DNA of 64,000 bases from Clostridium_B lapidicellarium (lineage in GTDB: Bacteria; Bacillota; Clostridia; Clostridiales; Clostridiaceae): positions 1 through 64,000 of the forward strand of contig NZ_JBGFFE010000016.1 of the NCBI RefSeq assembly GCF_041224415.1, written 5' to 3'. This document shows, piece after piece, positions 52,496 to 61,050 of the stretch. How positions within the stretch are numbered: position 1 is the first letter of the stretch; every line of letters starts with the position of its first letter. A program made the position numbers and the translations under genes. Under the pieces are notes generated by a model. It did no database searches and was not told where the DNA came from. It was given only the letters and a program-made list of their open reading frames with translations.

Positions 52496-55400
52496 CTATT
52501 TCAGTTTTAGCAAGAGTTCTCCGGTTTTAACCCTCTGTCCTTCTTTTACAAATATTCCTTCAACTGCTCCTGAAACATTGGCTGTAACATTTGTCTCCAT
52601 TTTCATAGCCTCTATTACAATTAAATTCTGGCCCTCTTTAACTTCATCTCCAGTTTTCACAAGCACTTTAACAATATTTCCCGGTATACTTGCCCCTATT
52701 TCCTGGTCATTGTTGGGATCTGCCATTACAGACGAATTTTCCTGAACTGCAGCACCTCTGGAAAATGACTTATCCTTCATTCTTATGTCTCTCTTGTTAC
52801 CATTTATCTCAAATACCAAGAATCTGTATCCTTCAGAGTCGGCTTCCGTGATCTCAAGAAGCTGTACATATAAACTGCGGCCTTCTCCTACTTCAACTTC
52901 ACAAAGTTCACCTACGGAAAGTCCATAGAAAAATGTACTGCTCTCCATATGGCTGAGATCTCCAAACTCATCCACAAACTTCAGATAATCTTCAAATACG
53001 TCGGGGTAAAGAGCATAACTGATAATCTCTTTTTCATCAAATTTTCTCTTGTATTTCCCGCTCAAATAATCTTCTATCTTTGAGAAATCTTCAGGCGGCA
53101 AAAATTCTCCCGGTCTTCCGGCTAATGGTTTTTCCCCTTTCAATACAAGCTTCTGGAGCTTTTCAGGGAATCCTCCCATGGGTTGGCCCATCATGCCCTT
53201 AAAATAAGAAACTGTGGAGTCAGGGAAGTTTAAATTCTTTCCTTTTTCATATATATTCTTTTCGTCCAAATTGTTTTGCACCATGAATATGGCCAGATCG
53301 CCCACAACTTTTGAAGACGGAGTCACTTTAACTATGTTTCCAAGCATCTTGTTTACCCTGGTGTACATATTTTTTACATCCTCAAAACGATCTCCCAATC
53401 CAAAACTTTCAACCTGCGGTTTTAAATTGGAATACTGACCTCCTGGAATTTCGTATTTGTATATCTCAGCAGTGCTGGACTTGAGGCCCGATTCAAACTG
53501 ACTGTATACCGGCCTCACATCCTGCCAATAATCTGACATTTTCTGGATATTATCCAAATCAAGTCCCGTATCTCTCTCTGTATGCTGTAATGCCGCTACC
53601 AAAGAGTTGAGTGACGGCTGGCTTGTAAGTCCCGACATACTACTGAAGGCGGTATCCACAACATCAACTCCTGCCTGAGAAGCCATAATAAGTGTAGCAA
53701 CTCCATTTCCCGTAGTGTCATGGGTATGAAGGTGGATTGGTATGGATATTTCATTCTTAAGAGCTTTTATAAGCTTATACGCTGCATAAGGTTTCAAGAG
53801 AGAGGACATATCCTTTATTCCCAAAATGTGAGCACCGGCTTTTTCTATGCTTTTAGCCAGATCAACATAATATTTCAACGTATATTTATCTTTTTTGTCA
53901 TCGAGGACATCTCCCGTATAACACATGCAGGCTTCGGCTATCTTACCCTGGTTTGCCACTTCATCTATGGCAACTTCCATACCTTTAAGCCAATTCAGGG
54001 AATCAAATATCCTAAATACATCAATACCTGATTTAGCAGACTGTTTTATAAATTCCCTTATGACATTGTCAGGATAATTCTTATATCCTACAGCATTTGC
54101 ACCTCTCAGGAGCATTTGGAATAATATATTAGGTATTTTTTCTCTCAATTTCTCAAGTCTCTCCCATGGAGATTCCTTCAAAAATCTATAGGCTACATCA
54201 AATGTGGCTCCTCCCCACATTTCCATAGAAAACAGATCTTTGGTCAGCACGGACTGGGCATCTGCTATTTTTAGCATATCCCTGGTCCTCATTCTAGTAG
54301 CCATAAGAGACTGATGTGCATCCCTCATGGTAGTGTCCGTAATCAAAAGTTTCTTCTGGGATTTTATCCAATCCACAAGGCCATCCGGTCCCTTTTGATC
54401 CAATATCTGTTTGGTTCCTGACAAATTTGCTTCCTTTTTAACCTCCGGTACAACTGGAACATTGAAATCTGGTTTTTTGCCGTGAGTTTCGTTTATCACC
54501 TTTTCTCCTATAAATTTCATTATTCTCAGTTCTTCATCCGGCTTGGGCTTTATATCAAACAGTTCAGGGGTATCCTCTATGAAATTAGTGTCACATTGTC
54601 CTCTCCTGAACTTCTCACTGCTCAATACATTTATCAAGAATTGGGCATTTGTCTTTACTCCCGAGATAACAGTCTCTTTCAGGGAACGTATTGATTTTCT
54701 TATTGCATCTTCAAAAGTCCTAGACCATGATATATCTTTTACAAGCAGGCTGTCATAATAAGGACTTATAACCGCCCCCGTAAATCCGTTGCCGCCGTCA
54801 AGTCTTATTCCAAAACCGGATCCTGTCCTGTACATATCAATTCTTCCAGTGTCCGGTGCAAAATTATTAAGTGGATCTTCCGTAGTAACCCTGCACTGTA
54901 TGGCATAACCATTTAATTTAATATCACTTTGAGAATTTATTCCTATTTCCTTTGAATTAAGTGGATAACCTTCTGCTATGAGTATCTGGGCCTGAACAAT
55001 ATCTATTCCCGTAACCATTTCACTTACTGTATGTTCCACTTGAATTCTCGTATTCATCTCTATAAAATAGTGATTTCCACTTTTGTCAACTAAAAACTCC
55101 AGTGTTCCCGCACTTCTATAACCTATACTTCTAGCAATTTTCAGTGCGTCTTCACATATTTCATTTCTCTTTTCCTTCGAAAGAGCTATGGCCGGAGTAA
55201 ATTCTATTACCTTTTGATGTCTTCTCTGGATAGAACAATCTCTTTCATATAAATGAACCATGTTGCCATATTTATCACCAAGTACTTGAACTTCAATATG
55301 TTTGGGGTTTTCAATATATTTCTCTATGAATATGTCTCCGGATCCAAAGGCCTTTTGGGATTCGTTCTTTGCACTATTGTATGCGTCTATAAGCTCCTCT

Positions 55401-55930
55401 TCTTTTCTCACTATCCTCATGCCTCTGCCGCCGCCGCCAGCTGCTGCTTTAATCATAACCGGGTATCCGCAAAATCTTGCAGATTCCAGCGCTTCCTGCT
55501 CTGTCCGTATAGGTTTTTGAACCCCCGGTATTGTCGGTACTTTGACTTTCTTTGCGGCGATTTTTGATTTTATTTTATCACCAAGCATTTCCATCATATT
55601 TGAAGTAGGCCCGATAAATTCTATACCTGTTTCTTCACATTTTCTCGCGAATTCAGGATTTTCTGCAAGGAATCCATATCCAGGATGTATTGCATCTGCA
55701 TTCTTCTCCAATGCTACATTTATTATCTCGTCAATATCCAGGTATGCTCCCACAGGATCTTTGTCTTTTCCTATCAAATAGGACTCGTCAGCTTTAGTTC
55801 TAAAAAGAGATCTTTTATCTTCATTAGAATATATAGCTATAGTAGTTATTCCTAATTCTTGACAGGCTCTGATTATTCTTATGGCAATTTCTCCTCTATT
55901 TGCCACAAGCACTCTTTTAAATTTTCTCAT
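52496..55930 (-). CDS. pyc: Pyruvate carboxylase
   Basis: The 1144-aa multidomain enzyme carboxylates pyruvate to oxaloacetate. The order is a biotin carboxylase (about 1-450; KKVLVANRGEIAIRII-like start, the ATP-grasp AAAGGGGRGMRIV, and FIEMNTRIQVEHTV), a carboxyltransferase (about 530-800; TTMRDAHQSLMATRMRT, EMWGGATFDVAYRFL, HLHTHDTTGNG), and a C-terminal biotin domain with the lysine in EAMKMETNV near residue 1110. Length is typical. A near-consensus promoter lies about 85 bp upstream. It links pyruvate to C4 metabolism and anabolic oxaloacetate. Confidence 0.98.
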   Translation of the reverse strand: MRKFKRVLVANRGEIAIRIIRACQELGITTIAIYSNEDKRSLFRTKADESYLIGKDKDPVGAYLDIDEIINVALEKNADAIHPGYGFLAENPEFARKCEETGIEFIGPTSNMMEMLGDKIKSKIAAKKVKVPTIPGVQKPIRTEQEALESARFCGYPVMIKAAAGGGGRGMRIVRKEEELIDAYNSAKNESQKAFGSGDIFIEKYIENPKHIEVQVLGDKYGNMVHLYERDCSIQRRHQKVIEFTPAIALSKEKRNEICEDALKIARSIGYRSAGTLEFLVDKSGNHYFIEMNTRIQVEHTVSEMVTGIDIVQAQILIAEGYPLNSKEIGINSQSDIKLNGYAIQCRVTTEDPLNNFAPDTGRIDMYRTGSGFGIRLDGGNGFTGAVISPYYDSLLVKDISWSRTFEDAIRKSIRSLKETVISGVKTNAQFLINVLSSEKFRRGQCDTNFIEDTPELFDIKPKPDEELRIMKFIGEKVINETHGKKPDFNVPVVPEVKKEANLSGTKQILDQKGPDGLVDWIKSQKKLLITDTTMRDAHQSLMATRMRTRDMLKIADAQSVLTKDLFSMEMWGGATFDVAYRFLKESPWERLEKLREKIPNILFQMLLRGANAVGYKNYPDNVIREFIKQSAKSGIDVFRIFDSLNWLKGMEVAIDEVANQGKIAEACMCYTGDVLDDKKDKYTLKYYVDLAKSIEKAGAHILGIKDMSSLLKPYAAYKLIKALKNEISIPIHLHTHDTTGNGVATLIMASQAGVDVVDTAFSSMSGLTSQPSLNSLVAALQHTERDTGLDLDNIQKMSDYWQDVRPVYSQFESGLKSSTAEIYKYEIPGGQYSNLKPQVESFGLGDRFEDVKNMYTRVNKMLGNIVKVTPSSKVVGDLAIFMVQNNLDEKNIYEKGKNLNFPDSTVSYFKGMMGQPMGGFPEKLQKLVLKGEKPLAGRPGEFLPPEDFSKIEDYLSGKYKRKFDEKEIISYALYPDVFEDYLKFVDEFGDLSHMESSTFFYGLSVGELCEVEVGEGRSLYVQLLEITEADSEGYRFLVFEINGNKRDIRMKDKSFSRGAAVQENSSVMADPNNDQEIGASIPGNIVKVLVKTGDEVKEGQNLIVIEAMKMETNVTANVSGAVEGIFVKEGQRVKTGELLLKLK

Positions 55931-56012
55931 AGATCACTCATCCCCCTTAATAAAAATTAAAAATGCTGCATATTTATTAATTTATATAGTTAAATCTAAA
56001 TGACATAACACT

Positions 56013-56041
56013 ATTATATATAAGTAACAAAATTATTTCAA
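56013..56041 (-). promoter_or_regulatory. pyc: Predicted pyc promoter
   Basis: On the reverse strand TTGAAA (56036-56041) and TATAAT (56013-56018) have a 17-bp spacer. The -10 box is 83 bp upstream of the pyc ATG. Confidence 0.7.
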
Positions 56042-56305
56042 TTGAATTTTATTTATTTTTTGTATTCATTTATTAAATTCATTTAAACTACATATAATAA
56101 ATATTTCATCATAGATACTTCTATTTACAGGAAAACTCCTTTTCCCCCATAAACCGAGTACCGCCCTGCAATTTCTATAAGTTCAAAAAATCAATATCAA
56201 TACAAATCATTATATATCCTACTAATACTTTTGTAAATAGTATATTACATATATTATTTATGTTACCTTATACTATGATAAAATATCCAATAGTATGTCA
56301 CATTA
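56042..56305. other. AT-rich intergenic region between pyc and the tandem repeats
   Basis: About 260 bp of strongly AT-rich DNA with no ORF behind a ribosome site. No structured element was identified. It separates the pyc promoter from the GC-rich array. Confidence 0.5.
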
Positions 56306-56663
56306 GTAACTCCGCCTCCCTTTGGTCCGGCGGAGTAAGCGACTCGCACCAAATCCAAGATTTGGGCTCCCAACCTAGGTAACTCCACCTCCCTTTGGTC
56401 CGGCGGAGTAAGCGACTCGCACCAAATCCAAGATTTGGGCTCCCAACCTAGGTAACTCCACCTCCCTTTGGTCCGGCGGAGTAAGCGACTCGCACCAAAT
56501 CCAAGCTTTGGGCTCCCAACCTTCGTAACTCCACCTCCCTTTGGTCCGGCGGTGTAAGCGACTCGCACCAAATCCAAGCTTTGGGCTCCCAACCTTCGTA
56601 ACTCCACCTCCCTTTGGTCCGGCGGAGTAAGCGACTCGCACCAAATCCAAGATTTGGGCTCCC
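56306..56663. repeat. 73-bp tandem repeat array, five copies, GC-rich
   Basis: GTAACTCC-starting units begin at 56306, 56379, 56452, 56525 and 56598, each exactly 73 bp; the last is truncated near 56663. Units differ at only a few positions. Each unit holds two inverted repeats: ACTCCACC (ACTCCGCC in the first unit) with GGCGGAGT, and CCAAATC with GATTTGG. The composition is markedly more GC-rich than the host. The array begins three bases beyond the tsaD stop. Reverse-strand reading frames pass through it without stops because 73 is not a multiple of 3 and all three frames are open; this is not judged to be a gene. Confidence 0.95.
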
Positions 56664-56666
56664 TGC

Positions 56667-57692
56667 TTATCTTTCTCCCAATTTTAAATTGGGAACTGCA
56701 TTTAGACTCAGCGGGCTGGTAACACCTTTCATATACTCAAAATAAGCGGCACTCCCTATCATGGCTGCATTGTCGGTACAGAGTACAAAATCGGGAAACA
56801 TCACATTTATGTCATTGTCATGCCCTCTCCCAATCAAAGTATCCCTGAGACATGTATTGGCCGCCACTCCTCCTGCTACAGCCATTTTGTCAGCGTGTTT
56901 CAACTTACACGCCTTCATTGAATTGTCAACTAAAACGCTGACAACAGCTTTTTGAAAGGAAGCCGCCACATCTGCCCTGTTTATGGATTCTCCCTTCATT
57001 TTTTTCTGATTCAGATAATTCAGCACAGAAGATTTTAATCCGCTGAAAGAAAAATCAAGAGAACTGCTGTCATGAAAATTGGCCCTGGGGAATTGAATAA
57101 TATCCGGATTGCCTTTCTTGGCCAGCTTATCGATTTTTGGGCCCCCAGGATATCCAAGTCCAATGGCCCTTGCCACTTTGTCGTAGGCTTCTCCCGCAGC
57201 ATCATCCCTGGTTTGGCCCATAACTTCAAATTTCCCATAATCTTTCATATAAACCAAATAGGTATGACCTCCAGATACTATCAGGCAGACAAAAGGCGGC
57301 CTTAAATTCTTATACTGTATAAAATTAGCACTTACATGACCCTCTATGTGATTCACTCCAATCATAGGCTTATGAAGGGCATAGGAAAGTCCCTTCGCAT
57401 ATTGGAGTCCCACAAGAAGTGCGCCTACAAGCCCCGGCCCATATGTAACCCCCACAGCATCTATGTCACTGAGATTTACCTTAGCCTCTTCCAGTGCCTC
57501 TTTTACCACTATGCTTATAACTTCTATATGTTTTCTTGACGCCACTTCCGGTACTACGCCGCCAAATTTTTTGTGAATATTTATCTGTGAAGATATTATA
57601 TTGGACAGTACTTGTCTTCCATTAACTACAACAGCTGCAGAAGTTTCATCACAGCTGCTTTCAATACCTAATATTTTCATATCTCTATACAT
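56667..57692 (-). CDS. tsaD: tRNA N6-adenosine threonylcarbamoyltransferase TsaD
   Basis: The roughly 341-aa protein transfers threonylcarbamoyl to A37 of tRNAs reading ANN codons, with TsaB and TsaE. Seen are the N-terminal ILGIESSCDETSAAVV, the metal histidines in NHIEGHVSANF near 110, the LIVSGGHTYLVYM strand, and the C-terminal AGGVAANTCLR and CTDNAAMIG segments. The start is uncertain: ATG at 57690-57692 has a weak AAAGG upstream, while ATGs four codons downstream and seven codons upstream are also possible. The tandem repeat array follows the stop directly. Confidence 0.95.
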   Translation of the reverse strand: MYRDMKILGIESSCDETSAAVVVNGRQVLSNIISSQINIHKKFGGVVPEVASRKHIEVISIVVKEALEEAKVNLSDIDAVGVTYGPGLVGALLVGLQYAKGLSYALHKPMIGVNHIEGHVSANFIQYKNLRPPFVCLIVSGGHTYLVYMKDYGKFEVMGQTRDDAAGEAYDKVARAIGLGYPGGPKIDKLAKKGNPDIIQFPRANFHDSSSLDFSFSGLKSSVLNYLNQKKMKGESINRADVAASFQKAVVSVLVDNSMKACKLKHADKMAVAGGVAANTCLRDTLIGRGHDNDINVMFPDFVLCTDNAAMIGSAAYFEYMKGVTSPLSLNAVPNLKLGER

Positions 57693-57893
57693 AATTGCTT
57701 CTTTACCTTTCATTTAAATTATTTCAAACATTTATCCAACCTAAGAATCACTTGATATCTATTTCTTTGAATTATACTACTTATCTTTTTCATAGTATAG
57801 TAGGATCTCATTAAGAGCACAATGACACTGCACTTATCCGCTGTGATATAATAAGTAATATACCGACTTAAAACTGATAAGGAGTAAAAACTT

Positions 57894-58526
57894 ATGGATA
57901 AATCCTACGCTAAAATCATAGTAAAAGGTTCTCCCATAACCAAATCAAATTTTAAATTGTTCAATGTGAAAGGGAGGGCCATATTGCCTTATAATTCAGG
58001 TAAATACCATGACAGGTATGCAGTATATGAAGAACAGATAGCCTATGAATGCAGGAGTCAAAATCCTGGAACAGTTATATCGGAATCTCTGATAGCCATA
58101 TTAAAGGTGTATTACAAAAGCAGGAAAAGGCATCCTGACACCAGCAATATAACCAAAAGTATTTTCGATGGGATTGAAAAAAGCGGCCTCATAATAAACG
58201 ACGCCCAAATCCGCAAAATAGTTACAGAAGAATTCTACGACAGAGAAAATCCGAGGTTTGAACTAGAGTTGTTCGGTGAAAGCTATTACAATTTAAAATA
58301 CATCGTTTCCAGAAACGATCCTATAAAGGAAAAGATAAATTATTCACCTCCTCCAAACAGGAAAAAAATTCATAAAAGCATTGTGAAACCACAAAACTGC
58401 GGGAAAAAATCTTCATCGCCCAAATGCCAAATTTGTGGGAAACCCCTTCAAAGAGATGAAATAATATCTGCAAACAACGGTAAAACTCTGATATGTAAAG
58501 ATTGTTTTAACAAGCTATTCAAATAG
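57894..58526 (+). CDS. RusA-like endonuclease with C-terminal zinc ribbon
   Basis: The 210-aa protein has an N-terminal RusA-type Holliday junction resolvase domain (about 1-125). The core segment HPDTSNITKSIFDGIEKSG, then IINDAQI, aligns with the RusA pattern, giving D82, N85, K88, D92 and D103. The second acidic position of E. coli RusA (D72) is Ser84 here. A Pro/Lys-rich linker leads to a C-terminal four-Cys ribbon (C178, C181, C201, C204). AAGGAG precedes the ATG. RusA is usually found in phages, but no phage genes flank it. Confidence 0.8.
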   Translation: MDKSYAKIIVKGSPITKSNFKLFNVKGRAILPYNSGKYHDRYAVYEEQIAYECRSQNPGTVISESLIAILKVYYKSRKRHPDTSNITKSIFDGIEKSGLIINDAQIRKIVTEEFYDRENPRFELELFGESYYNLKYIVSRNDPIKEKINYSPPPNRKKIHKSIVKPQNCGKKSSSPKCQICGKPLQRDEIISANNGKTLICKDCFNKLFK

Positions 58527-58535
58527 ATATTAAAA

Positions 58536-58579
58536 CCGTACCGGGACTTATGTAAATCAAACCTGGGTACGGCTTTTTT
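58536..58579. terminator. Bidirectional terminator between rusA-like and DUF1836 genes
   Basis: CCGTACC (58536-58542) pairs perfectly with GGTACGG (58566-58572), followed by CTTTTTT. Preceding As allow function on the reverse strand too. Confidence 0.85.
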
Positions 58580-58600
58580 CCTAAAATATTACTGCATGTA

Positions 58601-59188
58601 TTATTCCTTAAAAAAATTATCGATTATTTTTTCCGCCATTCTCTTTTCAATATTGGCTTTTACCACAAGCATGATCACGATCATTATAAGATCATTTAAG
58701 TTTTCTTCTGGGCTTTTATCACAATTTTCGTTCAAAATGCCTTTCTTTTCAATATTATTTTTAAAGCTGTCCGCAAAAGCTTTTACCTCGCCGTCCTCTA
58801 TTTTCAAAAAGGTTTTATAAATATCATTTAAATTTTCCCCACTGCTCTTACCTGACATTATAGAGTTTACTATAGGTGAAAATAAACTTTGAATATCGCT
58901 TATGGACAATATCTGTTTCAGATAATAAATCAATATGATCAAAATCATATGCTGTTTAGAATATTTCTTCTTTTTAGGAGGCATGAGTATACCTGCTTTA
59001 GTATAATTATTTATCATCGTTTTAGTAATAGTCCTGTCTTTTTTATTTCTCTTCAAATATCCCAATTTATCTTCAATAAATGTAGTAACCTGATCCATGT
59101 ACAGATCTATATCCGGTATGCTTTCAAATTTTAACTGTGTAAAATTTTCAAGTTCCTCTATCAATTCTTCCAATGTATTTTTAACCAC
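58601..59188 (-). CDS. DUF1836 domain-containing protein
   Basis: The 195-aa protein shows the DUF1836 pattern: DLYMDQVTTFIEDKLG, then TKTMINNYTKAGILMPPKKKKYSKQHMILIILIYYLKQILSI in separate helices. The N-terminal region resembles a MerR-like DNA-binding helix-turn-helix (TITKTMINNYTKAGIL). Its function is unknown but a regulatory role is plausible. It is convergent with the rusA-like gene. Confidence 0.88.
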   Translation of the reverse strand: MVKNTLEELIEELENFTQLKFESIPDIDLYMDQVTTFIEDKLGYLKRNKKDRTITKTMINNYTKAGILMPPKKKKYSKQHMILIILIYYLKQILSISDIQSLFSPIVNSIMSGKSSGENLNDIYKTFLKIEDGEVKAFADSFKNNIEKKGILNENCDKSPEENLNDLIMIVIMLVVKANIEKRMAEKIIDNFFKE

Positions 59189-59274
59189 ATCAAATCCTCC
59201 TACTTAACAAAATAAGCAATCAAACATCACAGGCATATAAAATTCATTTTACACATATTATTATACCATATATA

Positions 59275-59304
59275 AAAAAGGTGCAGAAAATTTCCGCACC
59301 CTTT
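59275..59304 (-). terminator. Terminator of the glp-like operon
   Basis: On the reverse strand AAAGGGTGC pairs with GCACCTTTT around a short AT loop, ending in CCTTTTTTATA. It lies four bases past the DUF1667 gene stop. Confidence 0.85.
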
Positions 59305-59307
59305 AAA

Positions 59308-59688
59308 CTATGCAGTTTTATTATCCGCCCTTCTAACTTTCTTGGTAGCTACGATGTTCACACCTGAACCCACTGCATTTTTCAGTACAACATCTCCTAT
59401 ATTTACAGGGGCTTTAACCACTACTCCCTTCAATTCCTTTATACATTCAAATATTTTTCCCTTTGGTATGTCTCTTTCTGTTTTCACAGGTACAACATCT
59501 ATTTCTCCACCTTCTACATATACAGAAGAAGTAACTATCCTGGTTGGATTGGTGCATTCTTTCTTGCCGTATTCTTTTCCCCTATTGCAGGTATTCCCTG
59601 TAACTTCTATTACTTTATTCCCCTCCAATTTAACCAGGAGCTGGCATCCCATGGGACAGCCTATGCAGGTTAATCTTCTTTCATTCAT
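59308..59688 (-). CDS. DUF1667 domain-containing protein
   Basis: The 126-aa protein begins LTCIGCPMGCQLLV, with further cysteines in GNTCNRGKEYGKKECTNP, giving a four-cysteine redox-like site (C-x2-C-x3-C plus later Cys). This is the DUF1667 family, usually encoded with FAD-dependent oxidoreductases of the anaerobic glycerol-3-phosphate dehydrogenase type. It is four bases downstream of the oxidoreductase gene and presumably its electron-transfer partner. Confidence 0.93.
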   Translation of the reverse strand: MNERRLTCIGCPMGCQLLVKLEGNKVIEVTGNTCNRGKEYGKKECTNPTRIVTSSVYVEGGEIDVVPVKTERDIPKGKIFECIKELKGVVVKAPVNIGDVVLKNAVGSGVNIVATKKVRRADNKTA

Positions 59689-59692
59689 AAGA

Positions 59693-60952
59693 TCACTTCC
59701 CTTCTACTTTCACGGTTATTGTCTTACAATTTGGATATTTGTCTAAAAGTTTTCTGGTAAGTTTTACATCCTGCATTTCTCCGGGTGTAAGTATCCTCTT
59801 TTTTATATGCATTTCCCTGACATCATCAAAATATACAGATATAAAACTATCTTTAAACACATTTCCAACTCTGAATCTAATATCTATGAATTTTTCCACA
59901 TTCTCAGGATTAATATACTGTGGAACTGTATACCTAACTCCATCTACAGCCAAAACCTCTATCTTATTACCGTCAAATCTCTTCCCTTTTACATATTTAG
60001 CGGCACTTTTCCCCGCGTTCACACTCTCCATTGTAACATTGTCAACTAAATCATGAACATGAAGCACATTCCCGCAGGCAAACATTCCATCTATATTGGT
60101 TTCCAAACTTTCATCCACAACGGGTCCCCCGGTTATATTCGATAATTTCACTTCAGCTTTTCTTGAAAGTTCATTTTCAGGCAGCAATCCAACAGACAAA
60201 AGCAAGGTATCACAAGGTATATACTCCTCAGTACCCTTAACGGGTTTTCTGTTTTTATCCACTTTGGCAATGGTCACGCCTTCCACTCTTTCCTTTCCCT
60301 TTATATTTACCACCGTATGGCTCAGTTTGAGCGGAATATTAAAATCATCAAGACACTGCACTATATTCCTCTTAAGCCCGCTGGAATAAGGCAAAAGTTC
60401 CACTACAGCCTTAACCTTGGCACCTTCAAGTGTCATTCTTCTGGCCATTATGAGCCCTATATCGCCGGAACCCAGAATAACCACTTCTTTGCCCGGCATA
60501 TATCCTTCCACATTTACAAATTTCTGGGCGGAACCGGCTGTATATATACCTGCGCACCTGCTTCCAGGTATATTTATTGCACCTCTCGGTCTTTCCCTGC
60601 ACCCCATGGACAGGATTATGGATTTAGCTTTTATCTCCAGTATGCCATCTTCTTCGTTTACCGCCGTTATAACTTTGTCTTTGCTGAGATCCAGCACCAT
60701 AGTATTCAATTTATATGGAATATCCATGGATTTCACTTTGTCTATGAACCTCTGTGCATATTCGGGTCCCGTAAGCTCCTCCTTGAAAATATGGAGTCCA
60801 AATCCATTGTGAATACACTGGTTCAGTATGCCGCCGAGTTGATTTTCCCTTTCAAGTATCAATATATTATCTATGCCTTCTTCTTTCACTGACACGGCTG
60901 CTGCAAGCCCTGCAGGACCGCCGCCTATTATTACCACGTCATATTCTTGCAT
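59693..60952 (-). CDS. FAD-dependent oxidoreductase (anaerobic glycerol-3-phosphate dehydrogenase-like subunit)
   Basis: The 419-aa protein is a pyridine nucleotide-disulfide oxidoreductase-type flavoprotein, with YDVVIIGGGPAGLAAAVS at the N-terminus, a second Rossmann motif EVVILGSGDIGLIMARRM near 160, and the C-terminal FACGNVLHVHDLVDNV (FAD contact). It lacks the redox-active Cys pair. The ATG at 60950-60952 has GGAGG eight bases upstream; the open frame runs 22 codons further into an intergenic repeat and was not used. It sits between the GlpA-like gene and DUF1667. Confidence 0.92.
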   Translation of the reverse strand: MQEYDVVIIGGGPAGLAAAVSVKEEGIDNILILERENQLGGILNQCIHNGFGLHIFKEELTGPEYAQRFIDKVKSMDIPYKLNTMVLDLSKDKVITAVNEEDGILEIKAKSIILSMGCRERPRGAINIPGSRCAGIYTAGSAQKFVNVEGYMPGKEVVILGSGDIGLIMARRMTLEGAKVKAVVELLPYSSGLKRNIVQCLDDFNIPLKLSHTVVNIKGKERVEGVTIAKVDKNRKPVKGTEEYIPCDTLLLSVGLLPENELSRKAEVKLSNITGGPVVDESLETNIDGMFACGNVLHVHDLVDNVTMESVNAGKSAAKYVKGKRFDGNKIEVLAVDGVRYTVPQYINPENVEKFIDIRFRVGNVFKDSFISVYFDDVREMHIKKRILTPGEMQDVKLTRKLLDKYPNCKTITVKVEGK

Positions 60953-60973
60953 ATTCAAGACCTCCTCATTATT

Positions 60974-61028
60974 CAATTGACAATTTACAGTGGACAATTG
61001 ATAATTGTAAATTGTCAACTGTCAATTG
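60974..61028. repeat. Imperfect palindromic TTGACAATT repeat
   Basis: The 55-bp segment begins and ends CAATTGACA/TGTCAATTG, with internal copies of GACAATT in both orientations. It resembles the element at 30071-30110 (shared TGGACAATTGA). It lies between two genes of the glp-like operon and can fold into a long hairpin. Confidence 0.65.
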
Positions 61029-61050
61029 TTAGTTATTATCTGGTCTATAT

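Noticed and set aside
56263..56650. Two reverse-strand ORFs (114 and 91 aa) covering the tandem repeat array
   Set aside because: They arise because the 73-bp unit has no stops in any reverse frame; successive copies are read in different frames, and no ribosome site precedes them.
56306..56663. CRISPR array
   Set aside because: The repeats are contiguous without unique spacers and no cas genes are nearby.
57894..58526. Prophage remnant
   Set aside because: Only the RusA-like gene hints at phage; flanking genes (tsaD, DUF1836, glp-like) are chromosomal and no integrase or structural genes are present.
60953..61018. N-terminal extension of the FAD oxidoreductase
   Set aside because: The extra 22 codons are made of the intergenic palindromic repeat and have no ribosome site; the ATG at 60952 has GGAGG.
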